Below are positions 19,906 through 30,399 of a stretch of DNA of 64,000 nt, piece by piece (within the stretch, counting starts at the first letter, position 1; the number at the start of each line of letters is the position of its first letter). The position numbers and the translations under genes were made by a program. The DNA comes from Chionoecetes opilio (Eukaryota > Arthropoda > Malacostraca > Decapoda > Majidae): assembly GCA_016584305.1 (NCBI GenBank), contig JACEEZ010011908.1, forward strand, positions 167,501 to 231,500, given 5' to 3'. The notes below the pieces were generated by a model, which was not told the origin of the DNA, made no database searches, and saw only the letters and a list, made by a program, of their open reading frames with translations.

Positions 19906-21596
19906 TGTAATGCCCGTTATTCGGAAGAGATAGGATGGGAATTATTATCATACAATTCCCGGGTTATGTCCCGTAAGCAATTCAATTTTTTAGTTTTCTA
20001 GTGTAAGTTTATCTTCTTTCTTCCTATCTTCCATTTCTATCTTCCTTCCTTCCCTCACTCCCTCCCCCCCGACATTCCGCGTACGAGTCAACATTCGTGG
20101 GACACTTATTTCGCGATCATCGATAACTAAGAGGTTCAAAACTTTTCATCCTCCCCTCACCCTCCTATCAGATCAAGGAACACTCCTAGATTCTTAATGT
20201 CCTTCAAAATAGTCACCATAGTGAAAGATCACGGTCATACATGGATGTGTTAGTAAAGTTATTTGCTAAATTAAAAGTCGACCAAATTTATGGTTCGACT
20301 CCACTACCACACCACTCCAAAAGACGCGTTCGTATGCTGGAAACGAACCTTAATAACACTTTCCTTGGTTATTAGATTAAACATATTAAATTCTTCTATA
20401 TCAAAGTAACAGGACTGTATTATAGGCAGCCCTTTCTTAGGTACACTTGTTTAATTATTTAATTAAAGTCATTCATGGGCTGATAATCCCTTCAGGGGAA
20501 GCCGTTCAGGGGATCCAAACATTCCCCTTCTTCCCGCCTACCCATCCCAACCTTGCCTTAGTTACCACGAGAAGGCAGTCTCTCTCCCGTTCCCCGACAG
20601 GTAAGACGTACGACGTTTCGCTCCTATTCCCCCCCCCCCCTTTTCCTTGTTATAATATTTTTATCTATATTTCCAAATATAGGTACCGTTGTTTAGTTTT
20701 CACTAACGTAAAGGAGGCCTGCCCCATCCTTATAGGTGTTATTAAAGGAGTCTCTCTCCCGTTCCCCGACAGGCGGACATCTCCGTCGAGCCAAAAAGCC
20801 CGACACATGGTTTTTTAGTGAAACACACACAACATTCTTACTCTTATATTCCCCCCTTATATTTTCCATGTATAATTATAAGTATTCAGCGGTATGTTAC
20901 CTAAGTGAAGGATAATTCATCAGTAAGATTCAGTGAAGGAGGTTTATGCTCACAAGAGCTTACCTTCATCACATGGGAAGAGCTTCCTGTATCAGAGTGT
21001 AAAGGTTTACTTATATCAGATTAGAGCTTTCCTGTGTTGGGATGGAGAGCTTTCTTATGTTGGATTAGAACTTATATGTTTGTCTGTGATCTCAAACAAG
21101 AAACATAATACTGCAGGATGAATAAATAGGATGATGTTTCAAATATAGTTCTTGTGTTTATTATAAAAACCCCAGGTGATTATTCTGTGTTAGGACAGTA
21201 ATTCCCCACTCTTCCAAAAGAGTCAGCCTTACTCGGTATAATTCCACGTATCAATCACGACTACCAAGATAAATCTAATATATATATCTATTCAAACATG
21301 CCCAGAAAGTAAACCCATAGAACTACTTGTCTGAGCTGGTGGCAGCACTCCCCTTACACCTTAACTCATACCCCTTCCCCTTAACCTAAACTCCTACCCC
21401 TTCCCCTTAAATTCATCCCCATTTCAGTACTCTCCGCAGCGAGAAGTGTTCATACTATAATCACGTAGTGAAGTCATAAGACAAGTTTCAATTCTCAATT
21501 CAAGTTTAAATCAATGAAAAATCATAATCAATTAATATCATTCAAATAACAAAGGCACCAGGTATAAACTTCTTCATAGGAAGTTCTGGCAACACA
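19906..21596 (+). repeat. 5' LTR of outer retrotransposon
   Basis: A 1691-bp LTR beginning TGTAATG and ending AACACA. It contains a short tandem theme (CTCTCTCCCGTTCCCCGACA at 20580s and 20750s) and an AATAAA-like signal near 21121. It is the reliable copy; the 3' LTR carries many homopolymer-type differences. Confidence 0.85.
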
Positions 21597-21740
21597 CTGG
21601 TGACTAAAGCGGTGGAATGTTATTTCCTACAAATAACAGCAACAGAATCTCACCTTGGGGAAAGTAGCTAAATGGTCAAAATTCAGGAAATATGTACAAA
21701 GTTTCATTAGTAGGACACAGTCAACTTCCCAAATCATTCG

Positions 21741-22085
21741 ATGTCCCAGGAACTGAAATTAGGATTTCAGAGCTTCGGGAGGAAGGGCAAATTCTTTTTT
21801 TCTCAGATGAGACTAAATAGTATCCTGGTATGGCCACATTATCTGTGCATTTTGTGGTTAGGTAGCAATGATATTGACGATAGCATGGATCCCGGCTCTC
21901 TTGCTTACCCTATCAAGGAAATTACGCGCACAATAGAGAGGAATTGTGAGGCGGTAGTGTGCATCTGCTTAATAGAACCATGCATTTATTCAGAAAGAGA
22001 ACCACATCTATTAGTCACGGGAAACCCGAGTGTCTTTCTATTGACCGACGGAACACGGGAATCGAGTCCCTACCTGTGTCTATAA
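21741..22085 (+). CDS. SGNH hydrolase-like ORF upstream of gag
   Basis: A 114-residue ORF (ATG at 21741) in the outer element between the primer-binding site and gag. A hydrophobic strand followed by LWLGSNDIDD matches the GxND block of SGNH/GDSL hydrolases, then EITRTIERNCEAVVCICLIEP reads like the next helix and strand. The N-terminal catalytic Ser block and C-terminal Asp-His block are not seen, so it is either a fragment of a larger frameshifted ORF or a chance resemblance. Function in a gypsy element is unknown. Confidence 0.4.
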   Translation: MSQELKLGFQSFGRKGKFFFSQMRLNSILVWPHYLCILWLGSNDIDDSMDPGSLAYPIKEITRTIERNCEAVVCICLIEPCIYSEREPHLLVTGNPSVFLLTDGTRESSPYLCL

Positions 22086-22107
22086 GAGGTGTTTCTCCAG
22101 CGTCATC

Positions 22108-22932
22108 ATGAGTTGTGAAGATACCATATTCCCCGAGATGAAAACGAAGGAGGAGGAGGAGCAGGCAGAAATAATAAGACGGTTAAAAGATTTAGTGGAA
22201 GAAATAAGAGCTGCGAGAATGAAGAGAATTGAATTATGGAAAGAGGAAAATCAAACGAACCCTTTCCTTACCCCTCAATTATCCACGGATAGCGTGAAAG
22301 AGGAAAATCAAACGAACCCTTTCCTTACCCCTCAATTATCCACGGATAGCGTGGAAGAGGAAAATCAAACGAACCCTTTCCTTACCCCTCAATTATCCAC
22401 GGATAGCGTGAAGAGGAAAATCAAACGAACCCTTCCTTACCCTCAATTATCCACGGATAGCGTGGAAGAGGAAAATCAAACGAACCTTCCTTACCCCTCA
22501 ATTATCCACGGATAGCGTGAAGAGGAAAATCAAACGAAACCTGTCCATGCCCCTCAATTATACATGATAGCGTGAAGAGGGACTCATCAAACCTCGAGAT
22601 ATTCCAGTATTAGAGTTACATCAACTACAAGGCCTTGACGCAACGGCCCGACTCCAAATGTTCTTTGAATTAATAGAACAATGTAGCTCAAGCGACGCAA
22701 CACGCATCCAAATTGCAAAAGGGAGAGTGTGCTCAGAACTCTCAATCTTAATTCACAGCTATCAAACGAACCATAAAGTAGAGACTTGGGCGACACTTAG
22801 AAATCTTTTCGAGACCGAGTTCACCACCGAAGTGAGTGTTGATAGAGCCTGGCAGGCATTGGAGACAATGAGTTACGACTGGGGGGAATCTCCTCAAGCT
22901 TTCACACATCGTTTTATTGCCAACATGCGGTG
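22108..22932 (+). pseudogene. gag-like ORF of outer retrotransposon, frameshifted
   Basis: ATG at 22108 after CGTCATC. The N-terminal part is acidic and coiled-coil-like (KTKEEEEQAEIIRRLKDLVE), followed by about five copies of a 19-residue repeat (EENQTNPFLTPQLSTDS). The frame is lost where later repeat copies drop single bases (from about 22410), then a capsid-like helical region reads at about 22630-22932 (ATARLQMFFELIEQ, WATLRNLFETEF, SPQAFTHRFI). It ends at TGA 22931-22933. Confidence 0.65.
22230..22575 (+). repeat. 57-bp tandem repeat inside gag
   Basis: A 57-bp (19-codon) unit containing GAGGAAAATCAAACGAACCC and CAATTATCCACGGATAGC is repeated about 5.5 times. The first three copies keep frame; later ones lose single C, T or A bases in homopolymers and the last is mutated. 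Confidence 0.9.
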
Positions 22933-23587
22933 ATTGCGACAAAACTCCCAAATGCAAAAATTCCCCGACCGTGATAAGACAATAAAGAGAAAACTGTGGT
23001 ACGGCCTACCAGTCGCGTGCAAGAGAAACTAGAAGGATTCCTGGAGAAGGATATCCCCTTAAAAAATTCAAGACCGTCTCGAGCACGAACCCCCAAACTA
23101 TCAAGGAGACACACCCAAAAGGTTATATGACCCCCGCACTAAGAAAGAAGGAAAAAGTGCTAGACGAAAAAAAAAAAAAAAATTTTCCATACTTTTCCCC
23201 CAACTCCGAACCCCCAAAAGGGGACAAAGGGGGGGGAAAGTTTAAAACAACAAATCCAAGAATAAAGGCCTTTGGCCCAAGGAAACAGAAAAATCTTCCA
23301 CGCGAGTCCTTCACGGGGGGAAACATTCACTAAAAAGTTTTGCGTTATTGTCAAACACAAACGCATAACCTTCGGAGTGCTGGAAAAAACCTCCGTGGTA
23401 TTGTTTCGACTGCGAAAAACCCGGTCCCGGGGGGGAAATCGAAAATTGTCCTGGGGGCCCCAGGAAATAGTCCTCAACACCCAAGTAAAACTCAAAACCC
23501 TAGCAATTATCAGACTAGAGGGGTGACGATATTTCATCCACATCCACTGAAAAAAAGGGAAGATAACAAAAGCGATAGTAACACGGG

Positions 23588-23770
23588 GGTAAGGGTTTGA
23601 TGCTTCAGTTCGAAGTTTTGTTGTCATTGTGTTCGGGGTTCAGTTTAGGTTTCATGGTTCATTTTTCGTTTTACTCCATACTTGAAAAAATAAACCGGCA
23701 TTATGGCTCGCACCCTGACAGCTACACCGGTTTTGTCTTGCCTCCCCCTCACTCGGCCCCTGCCCATACA
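23588..23770 (+). repeat. 5' LTR of inner gypsy element
   Basis: Matches 33426-33596 with scattered indels. The end CATACA is followed by TGGTGGCAGCTAGAGG, a plausible primer-binding site. Confidence 0.6.
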
Positions 23771-23819
23771 TGGTGGCAGCTAGAGGAGCCCCCACAGCTG
23801 TCAGTGACGTAAAATTAAA

Positions 23820-24050
23820 TTTTAGGTCCCCTTAGAGCTAGTCACAAGTTGGTAGGAAGATCGTACCCGGGGGGGGAAAACCCCGGGGTACAGGCAACCC
23901 AATTCCAACTTGGTAACACATTACCGGGGACACTAAGATAATCTGAAAAAGAAACAACGTCTGGCAACGCCGTCCATCTGACCGGGCCGGCTGTCCGCCA
24001 GCCAGACGGAGCCATCATTCTTTTTTTTTTGCCTTCATCACGTCAAACGC
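23820..24050 (+). repeat. Left inverted terminal repeat of DIRS-like element
   Basis: Starts about AGGTCCCCTTAGAGCTAGTC and runs to CCGTCCATCTGACCGG, GCCATCATTC. The reverse complement recurs at 29230-29460. Confidence 0.6.
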
Positions 24051-27000
24051 TCTCCTGTAACAGTGTTTTTTGTATTCGGGGCCATAGGTAAGCACCTCTT
24101 TTTTTTGGGTTTTTAGTGGGGGTGTAAAGGTTTTTACCCATTCATGCTTCATAATCCTTCTGAAATTTTTTACGGGGATGAGTGTTTTTATTTTTTACAT
24201 CCCGGGGCCCCAGCTGGTTTTAAATTTTTTTGGCTGGTGTCTGTGTCTGGTCTGTGGTGTTAAGCTAGCCCCAAGGGCGGGGTTTTCCCCCTTTCTCCCC
24301 TGGGATTATTTCCCCGCCAGGGCCCCCGGCCTGACCCCTGGTCTCCCAGTGTAAGCTGGATGGGGGGGATGGTTACGTATTTCTCCAGCCACGCCCCCCC
24401 CCCCCGGCCGGCCCTCCCATAGGCCGTGCGGGGGGGGTTGGGGTTTTTTCCTGGTTGCCCCGTGTAAGCTAAGGGGGGATGGTTACGTAAGTTCCCCCAG
24501 ACGCCCCCCCCCCCGGCCCGGCCCCCCCCATAGGCCGGGCGGGGGGGGGTTCGGGGTTTCCCCGGGTTTGCCACGTGTAAGCTGAGTGGGGGATTTTTAG
24601 TAGTTCCCCCACCCACCCCCCCCCCCCCCCCCGGGACCCCCCCAGGGGCCCGTGCGGGGGGTTTTGGGGGCCCTGCTCACGCCCGGGGCCCTGCCACTGT
24701 GCCGAATGGGGGGGATGGTTACGCCGCCTTGTGGTGAAAAAACCCTTCCCCCCCCTCCCCGCCCGGACCCCCCCCAGGGGCCGGGTAGGGGAGTTGAGCG
24801 GTCCCGGCTGCCACGTCGACCCCCCCCCCCCCCGACCATCCATTACCTGGGGGTCGGGGCGTCGTGTGGCGATGCAGGGGGGGGTTTTGGGGGCGTTTTT
24901 TTTTGCGTCTAGCCCTTTTCCCCCTCACTTTTTTCCCCTTCTTTCCAGGGACAATTGTACCCAGGGCTGCTCGGTGTCTTTGCCCCGAGGCCCCCAGTTC
25001 TGTCTCGCCCGGCCCCGTCCTTCTGCGGACCTTTTTCGTCCCGCCGTTTTCCCCGGTATGCTGGGGAGGGTGCGGCCATCCCCCGGGAGGGGGTGTCCCC
25101 TGTTTTTACTGGCGAGGCCTATCTGACCCAAGGAGTGGTGGTGAAGGCTTTGAAGTCCCCCAACGCAGCCATTTCCGCTTCTGGGGCGGACCGGTCTTGG
25201 GTTCTCGGTGGGCCCGCCAAGTGCCTTCCTCCCGTCTCGCCCCTCCCGACCCCCGCCCTGTTCCGACCCGGGCGTCGACGGCTGACGGTGGAAAAGACTG
25301 GGGTCCCCTCAGTCCTCACCATGACCGCGACCCCCAGGTCGGGGACTTGCCGGCGGGGTCTGTGGCCCTAGGCTGGTCAGGCATCCTGGGCCTTCCCCAC
25401 CTACCTCCTTGCCTGGGGGTTGTCGGTTTGGGAGTCTTCAGTGAACCCCAGGGCAAAATGGGGGGCCATTTTAATTCTGGGTCCCATTCTCCGACACCGA
25501 GGCTCGCAGGCCCCCTCGCTGTTTCCCCCTTCACCGGGCTCCTTCTGAGTCGTGGTAGTCGGGATGACACCTGGTGTGCTCCGAGGGGGAAAGGATGCCC
25601 CCTACCCGTCCCCAACGACGAGGGTTTCGGGATTCCCCCCCGGTTTCGCCCGGGGCCCTTCCCCCCCTTTTTTCTTCGAGGGCCTTCTAGGTGCACTTCC
25701 CCTCTTTCCCGCTGCGGAGGATCCCGGGACTCCCCCCCTTCTCCCCGTCCTGTTTACCGGGGCCCCGATGCCCCCGTCGATTTTGTGAGAGGGTTTGACG
25801 GGCGGTTTGTTGCCACGTCGTCTGGAGGACGGCCCCTGGGGCCCATCCGGACTTGGGGGTGCGCGCCCCCGGGTGGACGGGGGACAGGAGTCCTCCTCTA
25901 CCCCGGTTTCCCTTTTCTCTCGCCTAAACGCTCCCTCGAAGAACCTGCGGTTTCTTGGGCGGCCGTTTGGATGTCTGGCCCCCTTATGGCTGACCCTAGT
26001 TTGGTCAGGGAGGGCTTCCCGGCGTGGGGGGGGAAAAGCAGGATCCCAGGTGTTTTCCTCGGAGGCCAAGCCCGGTTGCCCGGTGGGCCCGGCCTGGACC
26101 CGCCAAAGTTGGAGAGCGGGTACCCCCAGTGTAAACCGGGGCCTTCCCCGCCTGGGCCCCGACCCGGTTCCCCGGCCTCGGGGGTTTTCCACGTGTGATG
26201 GCTAAATTCCCCCGGGTGTCCCGTTTTTTGCCAAGGACCTCCCGTGGCGGGGCAAGGGTGAAGGAGGAGTTTTTTTCCCCGGGGGATTTCAGGAGCGGAA
26301 AACCACGCCCCCCTTTTTGACCTCTTCTGTTGCCTTCTTAGTCAGTGGCGGAGGGGGCTCTCCCCTCGCCGTGGACACTTTTTCTCTCTCCCGCCCTCCC
26401 GGTCGGATGTCTGTCGGGCTTTGTCGACCCCCCTGGATGCATTCGGCGCCCCCCTCCCCCCGACGGTCCCCCCTTTGCCATTGAGGGGGCCGTCACTGCC
26501 CGCTTGGGCTCTTGGGCGCGAGGTTTTTCGGGGCCTGCCGGAGCTGATCGACAGCAGTTTTCCCCGGTTTGCCCCTTCGATTCGGGGTTTTGTCGGAGCC
26601 CTCCTTGCAGCAGTGTCTCGCCTCAATCCCCCCCACCGTCACTCTGGTGTCTTCCCCGGGCCCCCAGACCCCTGGGCCGGGGGGTTCCGGGGGGGGCCCG
26701 GCGGGTTTTCGTCGGGGCTTTCTGTGGGGGGGGGCAGTCCAGGAGGCCACCCGTGTGGAGGCCCCCAGGATCCTCGTCGTCCCAGTCGGGGGTGGGCCTT
26801 CCGGGTTCAGGGTTTGGGTCTGGGGCCCTTTTTGCTGGGGCCGACTGTCCACAAGCCTTCCCCCAAGGGGTCGCTCCGCTTCTGACCCCCCTTCCCGGGG
26901 CCCTTTTGTCCGGGGTTTTCGGGCAGCCGGGCCGCAAAAGGGGTTGGGCCCCCAGGGTGGTTCGAAGGGGTTTTCTTCCCCCGGATTCCTACCGCCCCTT

Positions 27001-29229
27001 CGGCGCCCTCCTTCTTGGACGCCGGTCTCCACAGTGCTCCCCCGCCCACGTGTCGGACATGCACTCCCGGGGTATTGGAGAAGGCGGGGGGGAAAGGTCT
27101 TTTTTCCCCGCATTTTCATCTACCCAAAAGGACTCTTCGAAGGGGGGCTTACTTGGACTTGCCGCCAAAAAACGGTTTTGGCGAAAACCCCCGGGTTTCC
27201 CGTATGCTGCCCTTTGGGGCCCAGGCCCGCCTTCGGGGGGAAAGGGGGACGGGATGGCGTCCCCGATCTAAGGGACCCTATGGCATGTCCCCATTCTCCT
27301 CGGCCGGCGCCCCCGGGCCTTCCAGGGGGGATGGGACACGTGGCACACCAGATGCCCTTCGGCCTTCCATCGCCCCGGGGTTTTTACGCGGCCCCAGGTG
27401 GGGGCCCGGGGATGGTGTCTCGGGGGTTAAAATTGCCTCATGTTTTTGGACGTTTGGCTGGGTCCGCCCCGTCTCAGGAGGAAGCGGTTCGCATGCTAAA
27501 ACCATTTTGGCGGTGGCGAGGGAGTGGGGTCCTTTAGTCAACGAGGGGGGACCTTCATCTGTTCCGGGTTTCCTCCCGGGGAGGGGAGAATGGTGGGCCG
27601 ACGCACTGTCTGCTTCCGGGTCGTGGGTAGAGTGGACTTCCCCCGGGAGCGTTTTTGCGGCTTCGTCGGGGGGGGGCACTGGGGAGGTGGACCTTTTTTT
27701 GCGTCCCGCCGCTCTGCCCAACTACGGGCCCTTTTTTGACAGGGGGGACCGGACACTGGGGGAGGCCCGGACCCCCCTCACGGAAGACGGAACGGGGCGC
27801 CTTTTTTACCTGTTTCCCCCCCCTGCACCAGCGCCCCTCCTAAAGGGAGCAACAAACTGCGTTCCTACAGGGGCTAGGTGCCCATGGGGCTCCTTCGGCC
27901 GGCGCAACCGGGGTTCTCCAAAAATGAAGGCCTGGTGTCCCCCCCCGGTTCCTCTGGGGGCCCTGCTTTGTTGGAGGACCCCCCGGCCAGGCTTCTTTCC
28001 CCTTGAAGTACACCCCGGGTTCTCCGTACCTCTCTCCGTGGACGGCCCGGGGACGCGGTAGCGGAGGACATGTTGGGGCTCTTCCCCCGTCCTCTACGAG
28101 ACGTATCAGCTCACGGGAAGGGCCTTCAGTCGTTCCTCAAATAAAGGGGGCCTCCGTGACGTCTCTAAAACGTCGTCCGGTTTTCCTCCTTCCTGGCCCC
28201 ACGACCGGGGGGTCCTCCGTACTCTCCCCCATCACTTGGGCCCGGGTGCCCCCTCAAATCGGTGGGGTTTGGTCCTGGACCGGCGTTCTGTGACCCGTTG
28301 AAGGGGGGTTTTTCCACCAAAACCCCCTCCCCGTCGTCCTGGTCCTTCGGTCCTGGAGAATTTTTCTCGGTTCCGCAGGGGACCAGTTTGGGTCGGACGC
28401 CCCGGACCCGCCTCCTTCGAAGGCCTTGTTCCTGGGGCCCCGGCTACGGGGTTTCGGGCTTCCAGCGAGGGCCTGCCCCTTTCCCCCCCAGTGGACGAGC
28501 TTCCGCGGGAGGGCTCCGCTGTCTCCCTCTCCCCCTCGCCCAAAATGGGGAAGAACAGCGGCAGGACCACCGTCTCCAACCCGGCGCGTTCCGGCTTGGT
28601 TCCTGGGGACGCCGCACAAAACCCCCCGTGCCCGGTTTTGGCGCTCCGGTGTTTTCCGGATGCTTCCGAGCCTGGGCGTGCGACCTGCATTCCTGTTCCG
28701 CGATCCTGCACGGGCGTCCCCCCACCACAGGGGATTGCCGGCCGGCCCGGGGCGTCATCGAGTGGGGATCCCGGGGCACGCCCCTCGCGCCCATGAGTCG
28801 GGGTTGCTGGTCTCTGGCCTTTCCCCCGCCCCATTCCCCTTTGGGGGGGGTACGGGAAGGGGGACAGGGAGTACGGCCTCGTGCTTCGGCCCCTTTTCCT
28901 GCCCACTCCGTGTGGATTCCCCTGTTGCCCTGGGCCCCCCTCCGTCCGGAGGGGCTGGGGTGGTGGCGCGGGGCCCCCCTTGACGCTCCCTTTATTCGGG
29001 TGGAAAGTGGTATCATTTTTTTTTTGCAGTGCTTTTTGCCTCCCCCCGGGGGTCGGGGGCTTCTTGCCCCGTCTCCAAATGGCAGGTATTAGTGTCTAGC
29101 TCTAAGGGGACCAAAATGCGGCTTTGAAGTATGAAAAGCCTATTTTGGGGCCCTGACAAACTATCACGGCCTTTTGGCCCCCACCCTTCCTTCCCCGCCA
29201 AGTTTCACCCCTCTCCCCCCCGGGGGGTG

Positions 29230-29460
29230 ATTTTTTGGGATGGTTTTGATGGGTCCGATCTGGCGGGGGGGACAGCGGCCCCCCGGGCAGATGGCAGGCG
29301 TTGCCAGACGTATGTTTTTTTTCAGATTATTATGTTTGGGGGAAAGTTTACCAGATTTGGGAATTTGGGTTCCCGTGTACCCAAAGGGTTTTTTTCCCCG
29401 GGTAGCGATCTTTTCCATCCCCATACTTAGTGCACTAGCTCTGTCAGGGACCCCAAAATA
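29230..29460 (-). repeat. Right inverted terminal repeat of DIRS-like element
   Basis: Reverse-complement partner of 23820-24050, with shared GGCGTTGCCAGACG, CAGATTAT and CTAGCTCT stretches in the same order. Confidence 0.6.
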
Positions 29461-30399
29461 CTTTTTATCTTTAAAGCGCAAAACACTGCGCCATGAGTGG
29501 CAGACGGGCATCACCGTGCCAGCATCGGGTGGGACATGAGGCCCCGCCCACGGGTTTCGGCGCTTTTGCAAAATATGTGAACCCGTCTTAAGGGGGCTTT
29601 CGGAACAAAACGAGGAGGGTAAACTTCGTCCTTTTGCGGGCTGGCCCGTTGGAAAAAAATATTTTAAACATTTAGTTTAACGGAAAAACAGAAAAAAGGA
29701 AGTGAAGTGTATCCCCGAGTTTGAGACCCACTGTGCACCCAAAAAAAAACTTTTTCTGGCTCGTTAAATTTACGAAGTTGAAGCAACATGAAAATGAGCC
29801 CCCGACAACTTTATCGCACGTCGCGGATACAACCGACAAGTGTAAATTTGGGAGCTCTAAGTGTGAAAGAATTTGAAAAGTTAATTTGCCGTGTACCCGA
29901 GAAAAATGCAAAAAACGCTAGTAAAGGCGAAAAGTTCCCTTTGATAACGCCATTGGGTTTTGTCGTACATCGAGGCCCAACAAAGCCCCCATGGCAGAGT
30001 TCGTAATGAAAAGCCCAAATTAATGCTGTTCGAACCCAACAGTGAATCGTGGGGTCCGCAGGAGCAGCACAAATGGATTGTTTTATACTGGGGCGAAAAC
30101 ACGGTTACGATCGCTCCCTGCCCTCTCGCAGATCAATTTGCAGTTATTGTGGGAAGATGGGGGCATTGGGCGCCCTTGTCGGGGGAGCGGATCAAAAACC
30201 CTGAAAGTCCTCCCTTCTGTCCCCCGCCCCATCCCCTCGGAGTACGAAAAAGTGATACGCAGACCACAGCCTCACCCAACCATCCATGAAGTATTGGCCA
30301 CAGCTGTAAAATGAGAGGAAAAATTTTATGTTCATTTTGTCCGCATAGCGCAACAAACCCCGGGGTAAGAAAAGAGGCATTTTTGACGTCCATGTTTCC

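Larger units (their letters stand above)
23818..29460 (+). mobile_element. DIRS-like tyrosine-recombinase retrotransposon
   Basis: A segment of about 5.6 kb whose ends are inverted repeats: 23820-24050 against the reverse complement of 29230-29460 (for example GTCTGGCAACGCC near 23970, and GGCGTTGCCAGAC near 29300). A third copy of the outermost edge (TAGCTCTAAGGGGACC at 29093-29112) lies just inside the right repeat, as expected for a DIRS internal complementary region. The GC-rich interior, though frame-smeared, shows DIRS-like RT traces near 27470-27720 (PSQEEAV, HAKTILAVAREWGPLVNEGG) and a recombinase-like C-terminus near 28785-28950 (AHE, then VREGG). No intact ORF exists. Confidence 0.6.

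Noticed and set aside
24864..29092. Several very long open frames (up to 444 codons) on both strands
   Set aside because: The region is GC-rich and homopolymer-smeared, so stops are rare by composition. Overlapping frames on both strands are equally open and Pro/Gly/Arg-rich. The underlying sequence is better explained as a DIRS-like element.
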